Of a DNA stretch of 64,000 nt, positions 49,602 to 57,171 are shown one piece after another. The stretch's first letter is position 1. Each line of letters begins with the position of its first letter. The DNA is taken from NCBI RefSeq assembly GCF_017573465.1, contig NZ_JAGEPF010000022.1, forward strand, positions 62,001 through 126,000, written 5' to 3'. This DNA comes from Actinomadura violacea (GTDB taxonomy: Bacteria > Actinomycetota > Actinomycetes > Streptosporangiales > Streptosporangiaceae). Both the position numbers and the translations under genes were made by a program. The notes below the pieces were generated by a model that saw only the letters and a program-made list of their open reading frames with translations, made no database searches and was not told where the DNA came from.

Positions 49602-50789
49602 ATGACCACACGAGAACCGAGGCGGCGGCGGGCCGTCCGCCGGGCCGCGGCGGTGATCGCGGCCGGCGCCGCGATCACCGGGGCCGCGGCTTTCCCGCCG
49701 CCCGCACACGCCTTCGCGCCGCCCGGCTGCGGCGACCACTCCGCCACCCGCGGCGCACTGCACCGCATCACGGACGTGGACGGGCTCACCGGGGCCGCCG
49801 TCCGGATCGACGATCCGCGCTGCGGGACGTGGACGGCCGCGAGCGGCGTGGCCGACCGGCGCACCGGACTGCCGATGCAGGCGAACCCCCGCGTGCGTGT
49901 CGGCAGCATCACCAAGTCGTTCACCGCCGTGACCGTCCTGCAGTTGGCCGCGCAGGGACGGGTGTCGCTGGACGCGCCGGTCGCTCGCTACCTGCCCGGG
50001 CTGATCGACGCGAACGGCTACGACGGCCGGACCATCACCGTCCGGAGCCTGCTGCGGCACACCAGCGGCCTGCCCGACCACATGGACTCCTTCAAGAGCA
50101 CCGACGAGTTCCGGTTCGAGCACTTCGAGCCCGAGCAGCTCGTGCGGAGGGCGCTGCGGCTCCCCGATCCCGGCAAGGGCTGGCACTACTCGACGACCAA
50201 CTACGTCGTCGCGGGCCTGATCGTGGAGAAGGTCACCGGGCACCGTCTGGAGGACGAGGTCGAGCGGCGGATCATCCGGCCGCTGGGCCTGCGCGACACG
50301 TACTGGCCCGGTGACGAGACCGGGATCCGGGGCGCGCACCCGCGCGGCTACGAGCGCGTCGAGCGGGACGGGACGGTTCGCTGGGCCGACCGCACCGACA
50401 TGAACATCTCGGTCGGCTGGGCCGGCGGCGCCCTGATCTCCACCCCGCGCGACGTGAACGCGTTCTTCGGCGCGCTGCTCGGCGGGCGGCTGCTGCCCGC
50501 CGGGACGCTCGCCGAGATGGAGCAGGCCGTCTCCACCGGCCCCGACGGCCTCTGGCCGGGCGCCGCCTACGGGCTCGGGCTGATCGGCACCCCGCTGCGC
50601 TGCGGCGGCACCTGGTGGGGCCACGCCGGCGACATCGACGGCTTCACCACCCTCGCGGGCGTCGCCCCCGGCGGCCGCCGCGTGACCATCGCCTTCAACG
50701 AGAACCCGACCACGCAGGCCGCCTTCGACGACGAGCTGAACCTCGTCGAGACCGGCCTGTGCGACCCTCGCGGGACGGAGAAGCCATGA
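49602..50789 (+). CDS. Secreted serine hydrolase (class C beta-lactamase / D-Ala-D-Ala carboxypeptidase fold)
   Basis: 395 residues with a twin-basic signal peptide (RRRRAVRRAAAVIA..., cleaved near PAHA at about 37). The catalytic SxxK is SITK (Ser102, Lys105); the KTG-equivalent is HAGD. The YxN motif reads YST (196-198) followed by TNY, a departure from the usual YSN. It should act on cell-wall peptides or esters outside the cell. The stop overlaps the next hydrolase's ATG by 4 nt, so the two exported hydrolases are co-produced. Confidence 0.9.
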   Translation: MTTREPRRRRAVRRAAAVIAAGAAITGAAAFPPPAHAFAPPGCGDHSATRGALHRITDVDGLTGAAVRIDDPRCGTWTAASGVADRRTGLPMQANPRVRVGSITKSFTAVTVLQLAAQGRVSLDAPVARYLPGLIDANGYDGRTITVRSLLRHTSGLPDHMDSFKSTDEFRFEHFEPEQLVRRALRLPDPGKGWHYSTTNYVVAGLIVEKVTGHRLEDEVERRIIRPLGLRDTYWPGDETGIRGAHPRGYERVERDGTVRWADRTDMNISVGWAGGALISTPRDVNAFFGALLGGRLLPAGTLAEMEQAVSTGPDGLWPGAAYGLGLIGTPLRCGGTWWGHAGDIDGFTTLAGVAPGGRRVTIAFNENPTTQAAFDDELNLVETGLCDPRGTEKP

Positions 50790-52330
50790 CCCCGAGCAGG
50801 ATCCTCGGCACGGCCGCGGCGGGACTCGCGGCAACGGCCGCGCTGGCCGCGCCGGCGACGGCGGGCGCCGCGCCGAACGCGGCCGCGGACGGCGGCCTCG
50901 CCCGGTTCTACTCCCAGCACCTCGACTGGAAGAAGTGCACGCTCGGCCCGGACGACGAGGTGGGGCGGGGCCTCGACGAGGCGGGCGCCCGCTGCGCGGA
51001 CGTGACCGTCCCGCTCGACTACGCCCGTCCGGACGGCCGCACCATCAAGATCGCGATCTCCCGGCTCGCCGCGTCGGACCGGGCGCACCGGATCGGCGCG
51101 ATGGTGCTCAACGGCGGCGGCCCGGGCCCCGCCATCGACATGCCGCCGTACATGCGCGGGATCATGGGCGAGGCCGGCCCGCGCTACGACCTGATCGGCA
51201 TGGACCCGCGCTCGCTCGGCCGCAGCGCGCCGGTGGACTGCGGCTGGCCGAGCGCCACCTGGATCAGGTCGGCGGGGGAGACCCGGCGCTCGTTCCAGCG
51301 GTCGGTGCGGTTCGCCCGGGACCTGGCCGCACGGTGCGCCCGGACGAACGGGTCCGTGCTGCCCCACATCAGCACCCGCAACATCGCCCGCGACATGGAC
51401 GTCGTCCGGGGGGCGCTCGGCGAACGGAAGATCTCCTACAACGGCGCGTCCTACGGCACCTACCTCGGTGCGGTCTACGCGACGATGTTCCCCGGCCGCC
51501 TGGACCGGACCGTCCTGGACAGCTCCGTCGATCCCACCCGGTGGGGGCCGTCCCTGCTCGCGGGCACCGAGAGCGCCAACGACCGCGCCCTCGCGAACTG
51601 GGCCGCGTGGGCGGCGAAGCGCGACGCGGAGTACGGCCTCGGCGACACGGGGGCGAAGGTCCTGGCCGAGGTCCGGGAGATCGTCAAGGCGTCCGCTCGC
51701 TCGCCCCTGGAGATCGGCCGCTACCGCGTGGACGACTCCCTCGCCCCGGTCGTCCTGTTCGACTACCTCGGCGACGACGAGGACTCGGCACGGGCCGTCC
51801 TCGCCGAGTCCGTGCGCGTGTTCGGCGAGGCGGCCGCGGGGCGGCCCGCCCGGCCGACCAAGGACCTGGACGAGGAGCTGGCGTTCCTGACCGGCGGTGA
51901 CGAGTCGCTCTACGGCAGCGGCCAGAGCGCGATCATCTGCGGGGACGCCGCGGCCCGGCGCGACCCGGAGTCGTACTGGCGCGCCGTCCAGCGGGACCGT
52001 GCGGCCAGCCCCGTCTTCGGGCCGCTCACCCAGGGCATCAACCCGTGCGCCTTCTGGCCGACCGGGCCGCGCGAACCCCTCACGAAGGTCGGCGGGCGGG
52101 TGCCCGCGCTGATGGTGGCGGCGACGGGCGACACCCGGACGGTCTACGCGGCGAACCGCGCCCTGCACGGCCTGCTGCGCGGCTCCCGCATGATCACCTT
52201 GACGGGCGCCGACGTCCACGCCCCCTACCAGCGCGGATACCGCAACGACTGCATGACCCGCCAGGTGAACGGCTACCTGCTGACCGGACGGCTGCCCGCG
52301 GGCGACCTCACCTGCCCTCCGGAGCGGTGA
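50786..52330 (+). CDS. Secreted alpha/beta hydrolase of the tripeptidyl aminopeptidase (S33/TAP) family
   Basis: 514 residues: signal peptide (to about residue 28), N-terminal LDWKKC and DVTVPLDYARPDG that open the TAP/SlpD group, nucleophile in YNGASYGTYLGAVYA (GASYG), and a TAP-like C-terminal domain (VPALMVAATGDTRT, His in GADVHAPYQRG). Family members remove N-terminal tripeptides from secreted proteins; the pairing with a D-Ala-carboxypeptidase-like gene suggests envelope peptide processing. ATG 50786 overlaps the preceding stop. Confidence 0.9.
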   Translation: MTPSRILGTAAAGLAATAALAAPATAGAAPNAAADGGLARFYSQHLDWKKCTLGPDDEVGRGLDEAGARCADVTVPLDYARPDGRTIKIAISRLAASDRAHRIGAMVLNGGGPGPAIDMPPYMRGIMGEAGPRYDLIGMDPRSLGRSAPVDCGWPSATWIRSAGETRRSFQRSVRFARDLAARCARTNGSVLPHISTRNIARDMDVVRGALGERKISYNGASYGTYLGAVYATMFPGRLDRTVLDSSVDPTRWGPSLLAGTESANDRALANWAAWAAKRDAEYGLGDTGAKVLAEVREIVKASARSPLEIGRYRVDDSLAPVVLFDYLGDDEDSARAVLAESVRVFGEAAAGRPARPTKDLDEELAFLTGGDESLYGSGQSAIICGDAAARRDPESYWRAVQRDRAASPVFGPLTQGINPCAFWPTGPREPLTKVGGRVPALMVAATGDTRTVYAANRALHGLLRGSRMITLTGADVHAPYQRGYRNDCMTRQVNGYLLTGRLPAGDLTCPPER

Positions 52331-52339
52331 CCGGGGCCG

Positions 52340-53032
52340 TCAGGAGGCGGGCCGGCCGATGCGCACCCGCCACAGCTCCGGCCCGGACTCGACGTGGTCC
52401 CAGGTGAACGCGGCCGGGTGCGCCAGCCCGAACTCGCGCCGCAGGTGCTTCGGGTCGTGGTTGTTGACCAGCGTGAACGACTCGCCGGGCGCGAGCCGCG
52501 CGTACCGGGCGAAGATCCGGGGGTGCCGCTGCCCGCGCGGGATCTCGCGGACGTCGATCTCGTCCGGGCGCTCCAGCCGCCCGCCGTCCAGCAGCGTGCT
52601 CAGGTCGCCCGCGAGCAGGCCGAGGTCGGCGCCGGGCAGCGCGGCCAGCGCCGGGAGCAGCACCGTCTCCTCCACGGTGACGTGCACGGCGATGACGGCC
52701 GCGAGGTCGCGGGCGGCGCGCGCCGGGTCGGCGGCCGAGGCGACCGCGCCGGCCAGCGCCTCGATCTCGGCGGCGGTGGCGCGCAGCGCCCGGACGAGCA
52801 GCCGCGTCTCGGGCGCGCCGGACGCGGGCGCGTACAGCGCCTCGTCGACGGCGGCGAGGTGGCGGCGCAGCTCGCCGTCGAGGAACCCGGCCAGGACCGT
52901 GTGGTCCTGGCCGGGCTCGTGCTCGGCGAGCGCGGTGAGCCGGTCGAGCAGCCGGCGGTGGACGCCGCGCACCTCGGCGGCCGCGCGGACGGCCGGGTCG
53001 GTCTCGGTGGCCTGGATGAACACGTCGGACAT
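52340..53032 (-). CDS. Hemerythrin HHE domain protein with C-terminal DUF2249
   Basis: 230 residues: helical HHE domain (about 15-140, with VHRRLLDRL, GELRRHLAAVDEALY and VHVTVEETVLLPAL as iron-ligand segments) and a DUF2249 domain (about 155-228, DVREIPRGQRHPRIF). Such fusions handle nitric oxide, oxygen or iron-sulfur repair. It is divergent from a ferredoxin and an Fe-S-type regulator, which supports a redox or iron role. Confidence 0.88.
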   Translation of the reverse strand: MSDVFIQATETDPAVRAAAEVRGVHRRLLDRLTALAEHEPGQDHTVLAGFLDGELRRHLAAVDEALYAPASGAPETRLLVRALRATAAEIEALAGAVASAADPARAARDLAAVIAVHVTVEETVLLPALAALPGADLGLLAGDLSTLLDGGRLERPDEIDVREIPRGQRHPRIFARYARLAPGESFTLVNNHDPKHLRREFGLAHPAAFTWDHVESGPELWRVRIGRPAS

Positions 53033-53059
53033 GGGTGCCCCTCTCTGTTGCTCTGATTA

Positions 53060-53078
53060 TTACATGTACTATTTGTAA
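53060..53078. promoter_or_regulatory. Probable operator between hemerythrin and ferredoxin genes
   Basis: TTACA (53060-53064) and TGTAA (53074-53078) are inverted 9 bp apart, and TACATGTA (53061-53068) is itself a perfect palindrome. The region is A+T-rich for this genome. Candidate site for the HTH regulator encoded after the ferredoxin. Confidence 0.5.
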
Positions 53079-53099
53079 AAACCCTGGAGGGGGCACGCC

Positions 53100-53423
53100 G
53101 TGACCTACGTGATCGCCGAGCCGTGCGTGGACGTCAAGGACCGGGCCTGCGTCGACGAATGCCCGGTCGACTGCATCTACGAGGGCGCCCGCTCGCTCTA
53201 CATCCACCCGGACGAGTGCGTCGACTGCGGCGCCTGCGAGCCGGTGTGCCCCGTCGAGGCGATCTACTACGAGGACGACGTCCCGGACCGCTGGACCGCC
53301 TACACCGCCGCCAACGCCGAGTTCTTCGACGACCTCGGCTCGCCCGGCGGCGCGGCGAAGCTCGGCGCGCTCGACCGCGACCACCCCCTGATCGCGGCGC
53401 TGCCGCGGCCGGGGGAAGGATGA
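53100..53423 (+). CDS. fdxA: Seven-iron ferredoxin
   Basis: 107 residues with eight Cys (9, 17, 21, 25, 40, 43, 46, 50). The pattern CVDVKDRACVDECPVDC and CVDCGACEPVCP is that of 3Fe-4S/4Fe-4S FdxA ferredoxins, followed by the usual WTAYTAANAEFF tail. It carries electrons at low potential for P450s or other reductases. GTG 53100 has TGGAGGGGG upstream. The next gene, a Cys-containing HTH regulator, begins at its stop. Confidence 0.95.
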   Translation: MTYVIAEPCVDVKDRACVDECPVDCIYEGARSLYIHPDECVDCGACEPVCPVEAIYYEDDVPDRWTAYTAANAEFFDDLGSPGGAAKLGALDRDHPLIAALPRPGEG

Positions 53424-53428
53424 GGGCC

Positions 53429-54061
53429 ATGGCCCCCGAACGCCACCGCCGCGGCGAGGTGCTGGACGCCCTGCGCGGCGCCGGCGCCCCGCTCGGCGTC
53501 GCCGACGTCGCCGAGCGGCTCGCCGTCCACCCCAACACCGCCCGCTTCCACCTGGACGCCCTGGTCGCCGACGGCGCGGCCGAGCGGACCCTGGAGCGCC
53601 CGTCCGGCCCCGGCCGCCCCCGCACCGTCTACACGGCCCGGCCCGGCATGGACCGCGGCGGCTCGCGCGGCTACCGGCTGCTGGCGCAGATCCTGCTCAG
53701 CCGGCTCGCCGCGGCCGGCCCGGACGCGCGCCGCGAGGCCGAGAGCGCCGGCCGCGAATGGGGCCGCTTCCTGGTCGACCGGCCGCCGCCGTTCACCCGG
53801 ACGAGCGCCGGCGACGCGGTGGCGCGCCTCACCGCCCTGCTCGCCGACCTCGACTTCGCGCCCGACGCCGACGGCGACGTCGTCCGGCTGCGGCACTGCC
53901 CGTTCCTGGAGCTGGCCGAGGAGTACGGGCCGCTGGTCTGCGACGTGCACCTCGGCATCATGCGGGGCGCGCTGGCCGAGCTGGACGCGCCGGTCGAGGC
54001 CGAGGGGCTCGAGCCGTTCGCCGAGCCCGCCGCCTGCCTCGCCCGCCTGCGCCGCACCTGA
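53429..54061 (+). CDS. HTH regulator with C-terminal Cys/His motif (SufR-like or ArsR-like)
   Basis: 210 residues: winged HTH (about 8-65, PLGVADVAERLAVHPNTARFHLDAL) and a helical C-terminal domain containing RHCPFLELAEEYGPLVCDVHLG, a Cys-x13-Cys-x2-His arrangement near 150-170 resembling Fe-S-binding regulators. ATG 53429 has GGAAGG 9 nt upstream; an ATG at 53420 overlaps the ferredoxin stop. The ferredoxin and hemerythrin-like neighbours make iron-sulfur or redox sensing likely. Confidence 0.85.
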   Translation: MAPERHRRGEVLDALRGAGAPLGVADVAERLAVHPNTARFHLDALVADGAAERTLERPSGPGRPRTVYTARPGMDRGGSRGYRLLAQILLSRLAAAGPDARREAESAGREWGRFLVDRPPPFTRTSAGDAVARLTALLADLDFAPDADGDVVRLRHCPFLELAEEYGPLVCDVHLGIMRGALAELDAPVEAEGLEPFAEPAACLARLRRT

Positions 54062-54123
54062 CCGGTGCCGCCGCACCTGACCCCCGGCCGCCGAGGCCGC
54101 GAAGACCGACCCTCCGAAAGGCG

Positions 54124-54567
54124 ATGACGACCATGAACTCGACCGCGGCCGCCACGGCAGGCGCGCTGACCTTCCTGTGGCTGGGGATGGTGCTCGGGAT
54201 CTCGTTCCTGGAGGCGCCGCTGAAGTTCCGCGCGCCGGGCGTGACGATCCCGATCGGGCTCGGCATCGGCCGCATCGTGTTCCGCGCCCTGAACCTCGTC
54301 GAGACCGTGCTGGCCGTCGCGGTGATCGTCGCCGTCGCGGCCGGGAGCCCGCCGGTGGCGGTCATCGTCCTCACCGCCGTCGCGGTGGTGCTGCTCGCGG
54401 TGCAGTTCGGCGTCGTCCGGCCGCGGCTGAACAAGCGCTCGGACCGGGTGCTCGCCGGCGAGGACGACCAGCCCCGCTCCCGCGGCCACCTGTACTACGT
54501 GGCGCTGGAGGGCCTGAAGGTCGCCCTACTGATCGCCCTCGGCGTCGCCGTCCTCGCCGCCGGCTGA
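54124..54567 (+). CDS. Small integral membrane protein (DUF4149-like)
   Basis: 147 residues, four hydrophobic segments (about 10-28, 58-75, 78-98, 127-145), with SFLEAPLKFRAPGV after the first helix. Resembles actinobacterial membrane proteins annotated as hypothetical or DUF4149-like. GAAAGG precedes ATG 54124; ATG 54133 is an alternative. Follows the HTH regulator after 62 bp and may be co-transcribed. Confidence 0.7.
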   Translation: MTTMNSTAAATAGALTFLWLGMVLGISFLEAPLKFRAPGVTIPIGLGIGRIVFRALNLVETVLAVAVIVAVAAGSPPVAVIVLTAVAVVLLAVQFGVVRPRLNKRSDRVLAGEDDQPRSRGHLYYVALEGLKVALLIALGVAVLAAG

Positions 54568-54592
54568 CCCGGCGGGCCGCCGCGCCGCGCCG

Positions 54593-54922
54593 TCAGTGCT
54601 TGGCGACGGTCAGCAGCACCGCGGCGTCCTCAAGCGCCTCCAGGGCGTGCCGGGCCGGCGGGATGATCAGCATGTCGCCGGACATCCCGTCCCAGGCGTC
54701 GTCGCCGCTGGTCAGCCGCACCCGCCCGTGCAGGACGTGCAGCGTCGCCTCCCCGGGGCTCTCGTGCTCGGTCAGCGACGTCCCGGACGTCAGGGCGATC
54801 AGCGTCTGCCGCAGGACGTGCTCGTGGCCGCCGTAGACGGTCTCGGCGCTGCGTCCCGTGGCCGCCGCCGCGGCCCGCTTGAGGTGGTCCCGTACCTGCG
54901 CGTCAAGCGAGAGCTTCTGCAT
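54593..54922 (-). CDS. Small cupin-domain protein
   Basis: 109 residues with a single conserved beta-barrel: TSLTEHESPGEATLHVLHGRVRL (His/Glu metal-type positions) and MLIIPPARHALEALED. Similar to small cupins induced by acid or oxidative stress, function unknown. ATG 54922 is chosen since the conserved LSLDAQ region follows directly. Convergent with the preceding membrane protein gene. Confidence 0.85.
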   Translation of the reverse strand: MQKLSLDAQVRDHLKRAAAAATGRSAETVYGGHEHVLRQTLIALTSGTSLTEHESPGEATLHVLHGRVRLTSGDDAWDGMSGDMLIIPPARHALEALEDAAVLLTVAKH

Positions 54923-54995
54923 GGCCCCAGTCTGCCAGCGCGCCTCCCGGGGCACCCCGGAGGGCACCCCGGGCGCGGCGCCGCGGTGCGGCCGG

Positions 54996-56204
54996 TCAGT
55001 TCAGCGGGGCGCCGGTGACGGGCGCGCCGAGCGCGCTGCCCTGCAGCCACTCGCTCCACGACTTCGCCCACGGTGTCGGCCCGTTGCCGAACTGCAGCTT
55101 GCGCGACGTCCCCGTCACCTTGACGATGTCGCCCCGGTTGGTGAAGTTGAAGAACCACTTCGCGTCGGTCGGGGAGGCGTTCACGCAGCCGTGGCTGACG
55201 TCGGCCACGCCCTGCGAGCCCGTCGACCACGGCGCCGAGTGCACGAACGTCCCGCTGTAGGTCAGCCGCACGTTCCAGTTCGTCGGGATCTTGTACTCGC
55301 CGGGGTCGCCGGTCGTCGCCGAGTCCATGATGATGTGCGCCCGCTTCTCCTGCGCGATCATCGTGCCGCTGTAGCTGTCGTGGCCCGGCTTGCCGAGGCT
55401 GACCTTCATCGTCCGCACCAGCCTGCCGTTCTCGGTGACCTTGGCGCGGTGCGTGCCGTCGCTGATCGTGGTGATGTGCTTCGCGCCGACGGTGAAGCTC
55501 AGCGACCGGTCCTTCATGCCGTAGAGGCCCTCGCCCGCCTTCAGCCCGGCGAGGTGCGCGACGACCTTCACCTTCTCCCCGGACGGCCAGTAGTCGCGGG
55601 GGCGGAAGTCGACCTCCTTGTCGTTGATCCACGACCAGGCGCCCTGCACGGGCGTCGACATCCGGACCTCCAGCGCCTTCTCCACGGCCTGCTTGCCGGC
55701 CTTGGTGGTCACCGGCCTGGACAGCAGCAGCTGCACCGGCATCCCCACCCCGACCGTCTCGCCGTCCAGCGGCGACATGCCGCTCTCCAGCTTCTTCGCG
55801 GGCGTCAGCGTCGTGAACGTCGAGGTCGCCGTGACCTGCTTGCCGCCGTCGCCGGTGCCCTGCGCGGTGACCGTGTACGTGGTGGACGGCCGCAGCGTCC
55901 ACGACGACCGCCACGAGCTACCGTCGGGCGCGAGCTTGCCCTCCGCCTTCTGGTTCTTGCCGTAGGTGAGGGTGACGCCCGTCAGCTTGCCCTTGTCGGC
56001 CTTCACCAGGACGGGCTGGTCCGGTGCGACCTGCTTGGTGCCGGTCGCCGGGCTGATGGCGAGCTTCGCGGCGTCCTCGGCCTTGCCGCCGCCCGAACCG
56101 CCGCCGCCCTTGCCGCCCCCGCCGCCGGAGGAGCACCCGGCGACGGTGATCGCCAGAGCCCCGATGATCGCCGCACCCGCCGTCCCGGCCCGACCCTTGC
56201 GCAT
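54996..56204 (-). CDS. L,D-transpeptidase lipoprotein (LdtMt2-like)
   Basis: 402 residues. Lipobox VAGC near residue 28, a Gly-rich linker, two Ig-like domains (about 50-265), then the YkuD catalytic domain with SHGCVNAS, nucleophile Cys340, and HSAPW upstream. These enzymes form 3-3 cross-links in peptidoglycan of actinobacteria and resist many beta-lactams. ATG 56204 has GAGGAG 7 nt upstream; in-frame Met codons further up lack a ribosome-binding site. Acts on the outer face of the membrane. Confidence 0.95.
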   Translation of the reverse strand: MRKGRAGTAGAAIIGALAITVAGCSSGGGGGKGGGGSGGGKAEDAAKLAISPATGTKQVAPDQPVLVKADKGKLTGVTLTYGKNQKAEGKLAPDGSSWRSSWTLRPSTTYTVTAQGTGDGGKQVTATSTFTTLTPAKKLESGMSPLDGETVGVGMPVQLLLSRPVTTKAGKQAVEKALEVRMSTPVQGAWSWINDKEVDFRPRDYWPSGEKVKVVAHLAGLKAGEGLYGMKDRSLSFTVGAKHITTISDGTHRAKVTENGRLVRTMKVSLGKPGHDSYSGTMIAQEKRAHIIMDSATTGDPGEYKIPTNWNVRLTYSGTFVHSAPWSTGSQGVADVSHGCVNASPTDAKWFFNFTNRGDIVKVTGTSRKLQFGNGPTPWAKSWSEWLQGSALGAPVTGAPLN

Positions 56205-56337
56205 CACCGAACTCCTCACGCTCGACACGCGGAACCTCATGGCCAGGTTATGCGCAGCCCGCGGCGAGGCATGCGTGTGCGGGGGATCGTCCCTGCTTTC
56301 TCCTAGGTGGGCAATGGTCCCATCAAGCCGTGAAGGC

Positions 56338-56372
56338 CGGTGCCGCGCGGCGATCCACGCCGCGCGGCACCG
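56338..56372. terminator. 15-bp perfect hairpin after the zwf-opcA-pgl operon
   Basis: CGGTGCCGCGCGGCG (56338-56352) is the exact reverse complement of 56358-56372, with a 5-nt loop, 38 bp past the pgl stop on the minus strand. Strong stem, no U-run on that strand. Confidence 0.75.
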
Positions 56373-56409
56373 ACCCGATGAGATCAACGCCTCACGGGAG
56401 GCGGCCGGC

Positions 56410-57171
56410 TCAGCTCCCGGGGGGAAGCTCCGCGGCGGCGGCCCGGTCCAGCAGGAACAGCGTGGCCTGCCGGCCCCGCGCGCCCGCGCACGGCACCTGC
56501 ACCGGCCCGGCCTCCGACAGCCCGAGCCGCACCGCCTCCGCCTTCGACCCGCCGGCCGCCAGCACCCACACCTCGTGCGCGGCGCACAGCGACGGGAACG
56601 TCAGCGACAGGCGGGTCGGCGGCGGCTTCGGCGCGCCGTGCACCGCCACCACCGGCCGCTCGTCGCGCGTCGCCGGCATCTCCGGGAAAAGCGACGCCAC
56701 GTGCGCGTCCGGGCCGACGCCGAGCATCAGCACGTCGAACGACGGCACCGGGCCCCGGTCCTCGGGACGGGCGGCCGCGCGCAGCTCGGCGGCGTACCGC
56801 TCGGCGGCCGCCTCCGGGTCGTCGCCGTCCGGGCCGTCCGACGCCGGCATCGGATGCACCCGTGCCGGATCGAGGTCCACATGGTCCAGCAGCGCCGCGC
56901 GCGCGCCGGTCTCGTTGCGCTCGGGGTCGCCGGACGGCAGGAACCGCTCGTCGCCCCACCACACGTCCAGCCGGCGCCAGTCGACCGCGTCGCGGGCCTC
57001 GGCCGCGGCCAGCGCCGCCAGCACCGCCGTGCCGACGCCGCCGCCGGTCAGCACCACCGACGCCGAACCGCGCGCGGCCTGCGCGTCCGCGATCCGCGTC
57101 ACCAGCCGCGCCGCGGCCGCCTTGGCCAGCAGGTCCTGGTCGCGGTGGACCAGGACCGCCGGGCGGGTCAC
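56410..57171 (-). CDS. pgl: 6-phosphogluconolactonase
   Basis: 253 residues of the DevB/Pgl family: VVLTGGGVGTAVLAAL near the N-terminus, VDWRRLDVWWGDERFLP (about 64-80) and the catalytic LMLGVGPDAHVASLFP (His near 158). Hydrolyses 6-phosphogluconolactone made by Zwf. GTG 57171 overlaps the opcA stop (GTGA). Last gene of the operon; a strong hairpin follows. Confidence 0.96.
   Translation of the reverse strand: MTRPAVLVHRDQDLLAKAAAARLVTRIADAQAARGSASVVLTGGGVGTAVLAALAAAEARDAVDWRRLDVWWGDERFLPSGDPERNETGARAALLDHVDLDPARVHPMPASDGPDGDDPEAAAERYAAELRAAARPEDRGPVPSFDVLMLGVGPDAHVASLFPEMPATRDERPVVAVHGAPKPPPTRLSLTFPSLCAAHEVWVLAAGGSKAEAVRLGLSEAGPVQVPCAGARGRQATLFLLDRAAAAELPPGS

Noticed and set aside
3756..56372. 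Accessory region as an integrative element or genomic island with att sites
   Set aside because: No integrase, transposase, relaxase, tRNA or flanking direct repeat was seen, and it includes housekeeping genes such as glyA and bioB.
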